DNA from: Patescibacteria group bacterium
GTDB taxonomy: Bacteria; Patescibacteriota; WWE3; UBA101185; UBA10185
Length of the DNA stretch: 10,739 bases
Assembly (NCBI GenBank): GCA_018818485.1
Contig: JAHIRX010000058.1
Span: 1-10,739, forward strand
Direction of reading: 5' to 3'
Positions 7,168 to 10,739 of the stretch are shown in pieces. A model generated the notes under the pieces. The model was given only the letters and a program-made list of their open reading frames with translations, was not told the DNA's origin and made no database searches. Position 1 is the stretch's first letter. Each line of letters opens with the position of its first letter. The translations under genes and the position numbers were made by a program.

Positions 7168-8244
7168 ATGGCTAGAAGAGTTAAAAAAAGAGTGGTATTT
7201 TTCAGATTCGTTAGATCTATTATTGCAATAACTATTCTTAGTTCACTAATATTAGGTATTACCTTAGTTGTTAAAGAAACAGAGTCTCTTACTCCAGAAA
7301 AGATAGGTAAAATTACTACCCCGCTTCTTGCTAGGTTAAGAATAAAGGTAAGCGAAGAAGAGGTGAGTAATTTTGCGGGTAACTTAGCTCAAAGGTTCTC
7401 TAATACTAACCTATCTTCAGGAAATCCCTCTGGCGATGGTGTGATCGAGGGTGATATTACATCTATCTTTGCTTCTAATGACAACAAAAACAAGATTTTT
7501 AGCATTGCAATACTTGCAGATGTTCAACAAGACTTTATAAACCTAGAAAAAGCTCTGAATTTAATTGGACAAGATAATTACTCAAAGATTTTTATACTTG
7601 GAGACATGACAGATTATGGAGATAAAGAGGCCCTTAGTACGGTAAAGGAAAGTATAGATATTTTTGGATATGAGTATTATGCAATACCAGGGGACCACGA
7701 TATTGCAGAATCTTTGGATACAAGTAACTTTAATTCTGTATTTGGGAGTAGCCGCTATCTTGTAGAAGTTTTAGGAAAGAAGTTTTTACTCTTAGATAAT
7801 AGTGCTAACTATACTCTGGTTGAGCCAAGCATAATTTCTTGGTTAGAGGAAAATATTAAAGGAGTCGAGTATATAGTACTTTCCCAACCACTCTATGTAG
7901 AAGGGCTTAATCCTCCATTTAATAGTATTTATATGGGTAGCACACAGATACCTCCAACAAGTGAAGACCTAAAAGAGAAACAAGAAGCTGTGAGGGATCA
8001 AGGAAAATCTATTCTTGAATTAATTAGAAAAGAAAAGAGTGTAAAAGCAATATTTGCAGGAGATCACCATAAATCAAGTGAAATAATAGATCCTATTAGA
8101 GACACTTTAACCCACTACACAGTAGGAGCAGTATCAAGTACGGTAAGAGAGTACCCTCAGAGTTTGATACAAACATCTAGATTTAGTAAACTAGTAGTCT
8201 TTGAGGATGGTAGTTACGACGTTTCTGATGTCATTTTAGATTAG
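7168..8244 (+). CDS. Membrane-anchored calcineurin-like metallophosphoesterase with altered metal ligands
   Basis: The 358-residue protein starts with basic residues and one membrane helix (~13-32), then a ~75-residue linker, then a phosphoesterase fold at ~110-350; positive-inside topology puts the enzyme outside the membrane. The five family motifs can be traced but most are changed: D-x-H is D118-V-Q120, GDxxD is intact (G145-D146-M-T-D149), GNH(D/E) is G175-D176-H-D, the motif IV histidine appears as Gln in LSQPLY (Q240), and GHxH is GDHH (298-301). Q in motif I is known in some family members, but so many changes together are unusual. It may use other metals, act on an unusual substrate, or be inactive. 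It follows argS by 20 nt without a clear Shine-Dalgarno, so it is probably the last gene of that unit. The substrate is unknown. Confidence 0.83.
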   Translation: MARRVKKRVVFFRFVRSIIAITILSSLILGITLVVKETESLTPEKIGKITTPLLARLRIKVSEEEVSNFAGNLAQRFSNTNLSSGNPSGDGVIEGDITSIFASNDNKNKIFSIAILADVQQDFINLEKALNLIGQDNYSKIFILGDMTDYGDKEALSTVKESIDIFGYEYYAIPGDHDIAESLDTSNFNSVFGSSRYLVEVLGKKFLLLDNSANYTLVEPSIISWLEENIKGVEYIVLSQPLYVEGLNPPFNSIYMGSTQIPPTSEDLKEKQEAVRDQGKSILELIRKEKSVKAIFAGDHHKSSEIIDPIRDTLTHYTVGAVSSTVREYPQSLIQTSRFSKLVVFEDGSYDVSDVILD

Positions 8245-8262
8245 TTAGAAAGTTTTCCCTGA

Positions 8263-8268
8263 TATAAT
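8263..8268 (+). promoter_or_regulatory. -10 box of the tRNA pair
   Basis: A perfect TATAAT lies 13 bases before the first tRNA nucleotide, the normal distance for a stable-RNA promoter. The -35 candidate (TTAGTT at 8241-8246) is weak and overlaps the end of the phosphoesterase gene. Confidence 0.5.
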
Positions 8269-8281
8269 TAGCGTATCTAGT

Positions 8282-8371
8282 GGAGGGGTCGCATAGTGGT
8301 CTAGTGCGGCGGTCTTGAAAACCGCTATCCGCGCAAGTGGATCGAGAGTTCGAATCTCTCCCCCTCCGCCA
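8282..8371 (+). tRNA. tRNA-Ser (anticodon UGA)
   Basis: A 90-nt class II tRNA with encoded CCA. Acceptor GGAGGGG (8282-8288) pairs with CCCCTCC (8361-8367); the discriminator is G and CCA is 8369-8371. The anticodon stem GCGGT/ACCGC closes the loop CTTGAAA with anticodon TGA at 8316-8318, reading UCA serine codons. The long variable arm folds as TCCGC-GCAA-GTGGA, the serine hallmark. T arm GAGAG/CTCTC is perfect. Confidence 0.96.
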
Positions 8372-8374
8372 TAA

Positions 8375-8449
8375 GCCCCCGTCGTTCAATGGACAGAACA
8401 CACCCCTCCTAAGGGTGAAATGCAGGTTCGATTCCCGCCGGGGGTACCA
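8375..8449 (+). tRNA. tRNA-Arg (anticodon CCU)
   Basis: A 75-nt class I tRNA with encoded CCA (8447-8449). Acceptor GCCCCCG pairs with CGGGGGT, leaving a G1-U72 wobble. D stem GTTC/GAAC and anticodon stem CACCC/GGGTG are perfect, and the loop CTCCTAA holds anticodon CCT at 8408-8410, reading AGG. The T stem GCAGG/CCCGC contains one A-C mismatch and the variable loop is four bases. It lies three bases after tRNA-Ser and surely shares its transcript. Confidence 0.93.
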
Positions 8450-8461
8450 TTATCCTATAGT

Positions 8462-8490
8462 TTGACTAACTGAGGTATTTATAATATAAT
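8462..8490 (+). promoter_or_regulatory. Strong promoter of the 8599 gene
   Basis: TTGACT (8462-8467) and a perfect TATAAT (8485-8490) are exactly 17 bases apart. Transcription would begin near 8497, giving a leader of about 100 nt to ATG 8599, or about 30 nt to ATG 8527. Confidence 0.72.
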
Positions 8491-8529
8491 TCGTATATAT
8501 ATTGGTTATGGACACCTGAACCAGAAATG

Positions 8530-8593
8530 GCAGGCAACAGAATAACTTTTTTGTCGGGCGACAATCCCTGCACCGACAAACTCCGATTGGAGG
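8530..8593 (+). promoter_or_regulatory. Candidate structured leader with mutually exclusive hairpins
   Basis: Three short complementary elements compete. TTGTC-GGGC-GACAA (8551-5 to 8564) forms a 5-bp tetraloop hairpin, which GCAGG (8530-8534) and CCTGC (8567-8571) can enclose. Alternatively TTTGTCGG (8550-8557) pairs with CCGACAAA (8573-8580) over 8 bp, excluding the first. Just after, CTCC-GATT-GGAG (8581-8592) would hide the GGAGG ribosome site (8589-8593). This resembles a switchable leader, but the same bases are an open frame from ATG 8527, so they may simply be coding. Confidence 0.35.
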
Positions 8594-8598
8594 ATGGG

Positions 8599-9384
8599 AT
8601 GAGTACTACAATAGCTGTTGAAAGTGTAATAAGTAGGGTTCTTAATATAGTCAGAGGCAAACAAGTGCCTCATGATGTGGCTATCACCATTGAAGGACCC
8701 AGACTCGTCGGTTCGTTAAGTCTCACTGGAAAGCTTGAGGACCATGGAGATGCTACTGTTTTCCTAGAAATACCTGAACAGGATTTCTTGCAGTATGACC
8801 AGAAAGAAGAAGATAAGTTTGGTCGTAAATACGGCGCAATGATAATTTGGGAGGGCAGCCAATGGGTCTTTGCTGAAGGAAGAGCTTGGAAAGACGGCAA
8901 GCCTGTGGACGATGCGGAAGAAACCCAAAAAGTTCGAGATGGTTGGATTTGCTGGATAGCAAAAAGGCAACTGGAGGCTCTAATAAACAAAGATATAGGT
9001 TTTGCTTCGGTGAAAAGACTAATTCGCGTACTTAATGAATATCTTGAAACCGACATAAAAATGTATCAGCAGCTATCGAAGCTGATAAATGGGCCCTTCA
9101 ATGTTGTTCATGTAGCTGAATTGACTGGCAAGGGAAAAGGGACATTAGAATATTACGCAATACCCGATAAAAACGTAGAGGAAGTTAAAAAACTTCTCAA
9201 CGTGGCGTTCAAGGAGTCTGCATGGGCACGTTGTCAAAATCAGGATACGGGGTACAAATCGGAAGTAACCCTTGAGTTGTTCATTCCTGAGGAAGGAAAT
9301 CCTACAGCTCAATTGATTGGTACACCCTGGAACCAAACATATGACCCTCTTGTGAACCTAACGGGGGAAGTTTCTTTGGTATAA
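8599..9384 (+). CDS. Unrecognised protein, GC-richer than its neighbours
   Basis: I do not recognise a family. The frame is open from ATG 8527 (285 residues), but that ATG has no Shine-Dalgarno, whereas ATG 8599 (262 codons with the stop, start MSTTIAVESV) follows GGAGG by five bases; I favour 8599. The product has no signal peptide or membrane helix and looks soluble, with alternating beta stretches (DVAITIEGPRLVGSLSL, DATVFLEIP, KYGAMIIWEGSQWVFAEG), a helical middle (~138-188, with WICWIAKRQLEALINK), and a second alpha/beta part ending in SEVTLELFIP. It is tryptophan-rich and acidic. Base composition differs from nearby genes: 27 of 60 G/C at 8641-8700 and 30 of 60 at 8881-8940, against 20 of 60 in the phosphoesterase gene at 7741-7800. 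With its own promoter, terminator and position beside tRNAs, it may be an acquired gene (inference). Confidence 0.8.
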   Translation: MSTTIAVESVISRVLNIVRGKQVPHDVAITIEGPRLVGSLSLTGKLEDHGDATVFLEIPEQDFLQYDQKEEDKFGRKYGAMIIWEGSQWVFAEGRAWKDGKPVDDAEETQKVRDGWICWIAKRQLEALINKDIGFASVKRLIRVLNEYLETDIKMYQQLSKLINGPFNVVHVAELTGKGKGTLEYYAIPDKNVEEVKKLLNVAFKESAWARCQNQDTGYKSEVTLELFIPEEGNPTAQLIGTPWNQTYDPLVNLTGEVSLV

Positions 9385-9390
9385 ACCAAC

Positions 9391-9426
9391 AAAAGAGTCT
9401 TTGCATAAGCATTGACTCTTTTTTTA
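9391..9426 (+). terminator. Rho-independent terminator after the 8599 gene
   Basis: AAAAGAGTC (9391-9399) pairs with GACTCTTTT (9414-9422); the stem continues past a T-T internal loop into TGC-ATAA-GCA. A run of T follows, seven bases after the 8599 gene's stop codon. It can also function in reverse, since the left arm starts with A residues. Confidence 0.82.
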
Positions 9427-9489
9427 TTCCCCCAACCACTTCCTCACATTTCGAGTAACCAACATTAGGGGGAGCCGTGAAAAATACTC

Positions 9490-9495
9490 TATAAT
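9490..9495 (+). promoter_or_regulatory. -10 box of the SET gene (leaderless start)
   Basis: A perfect TATAAT ends six bases before GTG 9502, so transcription would begin on the G of the start codon. No good -35 is found at the expected spacing. Confidence 0.5.
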
Positions 9496-9501
9496 AATAT
9501 T

Positions 9502-9999
9502 GTGACTCAAATAAAATCCCGAATATCTCCAAAAGTAGAAATTAGAAAAAGTAAAATCAACGACAAGGGTATGTTTGCAAAGGAGAATATAAAAAAAGAT
9601 GAGATGGTTTTTATTAAGGGTGGGCACATTCTTACAAGAAAGGAACTTTTTACATCTACAACCATAAATAGCTATCTCCCTATCAGTGATGACTATTTTT
9701 TAGGTGCAACTACTCCAGATGAAGAGGATAGTATAAAGCTGTTTATCAACCACTCGTGTGATGCAAACTGTGGTGTGAGAGGAGAAATAACTTTTGTAGC
9801 AATGCGAGATATTAATGCGAATGAAGAATTAACAATTGATTATGCTTTGGTCGACAATGAGGATTATGAGATTGGTTGTAATTGTGAAAGTAAGCATTGC
9901 AGGAAAAAGGTAACAGGATATGACTGGAAGCTACCTGAAGTGCAAAAAAAATATGTAGGTTACTTCGCAAGATACTTAAAGGATAAAATTGAGAATTAA
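9502..9999 (+). CDS. SET-domain protein-lysine methyltransferase
   Basis: A 165-residue, single-domain SET protein, which transfers methyl from SAM to protein lysines in the cytoplasm. Visible motifs: KGMFAKENIKKDEMVF (22-37) at the SET-I start, the SAM/catalytic motif FINHSCDANC (81-90), ELTIDYA (109-115) with the catalytic tyrosine, and a post-SET cysteine cluster CNCESKHC (126-133). With C85 these cysteines match the post-SET zinc site of eukaryote-like SET enzymes. The protein looks complete and active. The target cannot be told from sequence; bacterial SET proteins are known to act on ribosomal or chromatin-like proteins in some groups, and here the neighbour 8599 and 10207 products are only possible candidates. 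The start is GTG 9502 from a leaderless message. Parts of the gene are AT-rich, unlike the flanking accessory genes. Confidence 0.9.
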   Translation: MTQIKSRISPKVEIRKSKINDKGMFAKENIKKDEMVFIKGGHILTRKELFTSTTINSYLPISDDYFLGATTPDEEDSIKLFINHSCDANCGVRGEITFVAMRDINANEELTIDYALVDNEDYEIGCNCESKHCRKKVTGYDWKLPEVQKKYVGYFARYLKDKIEN

Positions 10000-10047
10000 T
10001 CCATTCAAAACCTCCATTTCACCGAACAGGGTGTTTTCTTAAATAAG

Positions 10048-10158
10048 CTATTTTCTAACATCTTCCGCCATGTGAAGCCCAACTTTTATTGTTTTACCTA
10101 AAGCATCTCCAGACATACCCAGTTGATGACTTATAACTTTGATATTTATATCTATATC
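10048..10158 (-). pseudogene. Possible minus-strand protein remnant
   Basis: Between a TAG at 10161-10159 and a TAG at 10050-10048 the minus strand has 36 sense codons reading like real protein, including HQLGMSGDALGKTIKVGL and ending MAEDVRK. No ATG starts the stretch (the first is at 10116, giving 22 residues) and no ribosome site is evident. It may be the decayed C-terminus of an older gene, or chance. I do not recognise the family. Confidence 0.3.
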
Positions 10159-10167
10159 CTATATAAT
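10139..10167 (+). promoter_or_regulatory. Promoter of the 10207 gene
   Basis: TTGATA (10139-10144) and TATAAT (10162-10167) are 17 bases apart. Transcription would start near 10174, leaving a leader of about 33 nt. The same -35, spacer and -10 recur at 10641-10669. Confidence 0.75.
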
Positions 10168-10206
10168 GCGAAATAATTACTGAGAAGAGTATGAAAGGAG
10201 AAAGTG

Positions 10207-10497
10207 ATGGATAAACCAATACCTGTTGTACACACCACGAAGTACTCTGGTGCCGATGGGGTATCTGTTGGTGGACTTATTACCCAAGAGGAAACTGGTG
10301 AACAGTGGTACCTCAACTTGGAAATTGAGTGGAGCAGTGGTGTCTCCCGAGATGACATTATGATTCCAGTCCCCAAACCTCAGAAAGGTTATAACCATTA
10401 TGACCTGGTGATTGAGGGTGAAGAAGACCCTATAACAGCAAAAGTTGGTGTTACTTTAAGAGGTGAAAATAAAACTCACTGGGCCGTTGTCTCATAA
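10207..10497 (+). CDS. Small unrecognised soluble protein (96 residues)
   Basis: I do not recognise a family. ATG 10207 is preferred over the in-frame GTG 10204, because AAGGAG (10195-10200) lies six bases before the ATG. The product MDKPIPVVHTTKYSGADGVS and following is acidic and beta-rich in appearance, with no signal peptide, membrane helix or cysteine; tryptophans occur in EQWYLNLEIEWSSG and near the C-terminus (THWAVVS). A proline-rich PVPKPQKGYNHYDLVIEG may be an exposed loop. The size and pattern would fit a small beta-sandwich or binding protein, but this is a guess. Composition is GC-richer than the core genes (29 of 60 at 10321-10380). It has its own promoter and terminator, so it is monocistronic. 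Confidence 0.78.
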   Translation: MDKPIPVVHTTKYSGADGVSVGGLITQEETGEQWYLNLEIEWSSGVSRDDIMIPVPKPQKGYNHYDLVIEGEEDPITAKVGVTLRGENKTHWAVVS

Positions 10498-10510
10498 CTA
10501 CTGTCATAAG

Positions 10511-10550
10511 GAAAAAACCGCTAAGAAACTCAAAACTTCGGCGGTTTTTC
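10511..10550. terminator. Terminator after the 10207 gene, probably bidirectional
   Basis: AAAAACCGC (10513-10521) pairs with GCGGTTTTT (10541-10549) around a 19-nt loop that can itself form AAG/CTT. The A-run on the left and T-run on the right let it stop transcription from both sides. It begins about 14 bases after the 10207 stop codon. Confidence 0.8.
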
Positions 10551-10629
10551 ATTTGTATAACAAAACCTCAACATTCTCTATCTTAATATCGTATCTACCA
10601 GTTCGAAAGTCATCCCATCTGGCTAGCCA
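10549..10629 (-). pseudogene. Second possible minus-strand protein remnant
   Basis: From just after a TAG (10632-10630) the minus strand reads 26 sense codons, including RWDDFRTGRYDIKIENVEV and ending LLYK before TGA 10551-10549. The composition looks like genuine protein, and the stop sits against the bidirectional terminator, as a real gene end would. No start is available because of the upstream TAG. It may be the end of a broken gene or chance; the remaining bases of this gap hold only the next promoter. Confidence 0.3.
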
Positions 10630-10640
10630 CTATCCCATAG

Positions 10641-10669
10641 TTGATAAATACTCTTGTTTAAGATATAAT
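10641..10669 (+). promoter_or_regulatory. Promoter of the last gene
   Basis: TTGATA (10641-10646) and TATAAT (10664-10669) with a 17-base spacer, identical in boxes and spacing to the promoter at 10139-10167. Transcription would start near 10676. Confidence 0.75.
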
Positions 10670-10717
10670 TCCGAGCAAGAAATAATAAACCGAATAGTAT
10701 ACAGAAAGGAGAAAAAT

Positions 10718-10739
10718 ATGGACCCAGATATCACATTTA
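10718..10739 (+). CDS. Start of a further gene (partial, runs off the right edge)
   Basis: ATG 10718 is preceded by AAAGGAG (10705-10711) with six bases between and by a strong promoter. Only seven codons are visible (MDPDITF), so nothing can be said about function. Its promoter and leader resemble those of the 10207 gene. Confidence 0.6.

Noticed and set aside
8282..8371. The TGA anticodon as a sign of a UGA-reading suppressor tRNA or altered code
   Set aside because: Anticodon UGA reads UCA, a normal serine codon; a UGA reader would need anticodon UCA. comEA ends with TGA.
8372..8530. An integration site at the tRNA-Arg 3' end
   Set aside because: No second copy of the tRNA end and no integrase gene were seen in the window, so an attachment site cannot be supported.
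8466..9532. Several minus-strand open frames under the 8599 gene and its terminator (8466-8660, 8670-9056, 8753-8962, 8764-8970, 9145-9336, 9302-9532)
   Set aside because: They overlap each other and the plus-strand gene, have no promoter or ribosome sites, and their residue composition is unlike protein.
10152..10398. Two overlapping minus-strand frames covering the 10207 gene
   Set aside because: The plus frame has promoter, Shine-Dalgarno and terminator; the minus frames have none of these.
1..10739. CRISPR array, insertion sequence or replication origin
   Set aside because: No regularly spaced repeats, no transposase-like product and no DnaA-box cluster were found by eye.

Overview
The window looks like a piece of a small, AT-rich genome from an uncultured bacterium of the Patescibacteria/CPR type. 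This is inferred from gene content and protein style: a compact DprA without accessory domains, a ComEC split into separate channel and metallo-beta-lactamase genes, a membrane-tethered MerR-like protein with a C-terminal beta-rich tail of a kind I associate with Microgenomates-like genomes, very short gaps, and several apparently leaderless starts. TGA acts as an ordinary stop (comEA ends with it), and both tRNA genes encode their CCA ends. I cannot place the organism more precisely.

Layout. Positions 1-572 (minus) hold the start of a membrane-anchored HTH protein that runs off the left edge. It diverges from dprA (710-1432, plus) across a gap with a perfect 21-nt palindrome. A GC-richer ArsR-type repressor gene (1537-1830) follows, with a palindrome over its -10 box. 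A SAM-dependent methyltransferase (1846-2784, minus) converges on it. From 2952 a tight plus-strand cluster runs comEA, comEC channel, ComEC-type MBL enzyme, argS and a membrane-anchored metallophosphoesterase (to 8244), with gaps of 1 to 20 nt and one overlap. A tRNA-Ser(UGA) and tRNA-Arg(CCU) pair follows (8282-8449).

After the tRNAs the style changes to single genes with their own promoters: an unrecognised GC-richer protein (8599-9384) with a structured leader and a terminator, a SET-domain protein (9502-9999), a small unrecognised protein (10207-10497) with promoter, strong Shine-Dalgarno and terminator, and the first codons of another gene (10718 onward) whose promoter and leader resemble those of its predecessor. 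Two minus-strand stretches in these gaps read like fragments of decayed proteins.

How the genes fit together. ComEA (DNA receptor), ComEC (inner-membrane channel), the external MBL enzyme and DprA (loads RecA on incoming single strands) form most of a natural-transformation pathway, separated only by the ArsR and methyltransferase genes. No pilin, ComF or ComM gene lies in this window. The strongest leads are regulatory: phased GCGG(T/G)AAT repeats before comEA, palindromes near dprA and arsR, mutually exclusive hairpins before the 8599 gene, and leaderless starts. A further lead is a phosphoesterase whose metal-binding histidines are largely replaced.
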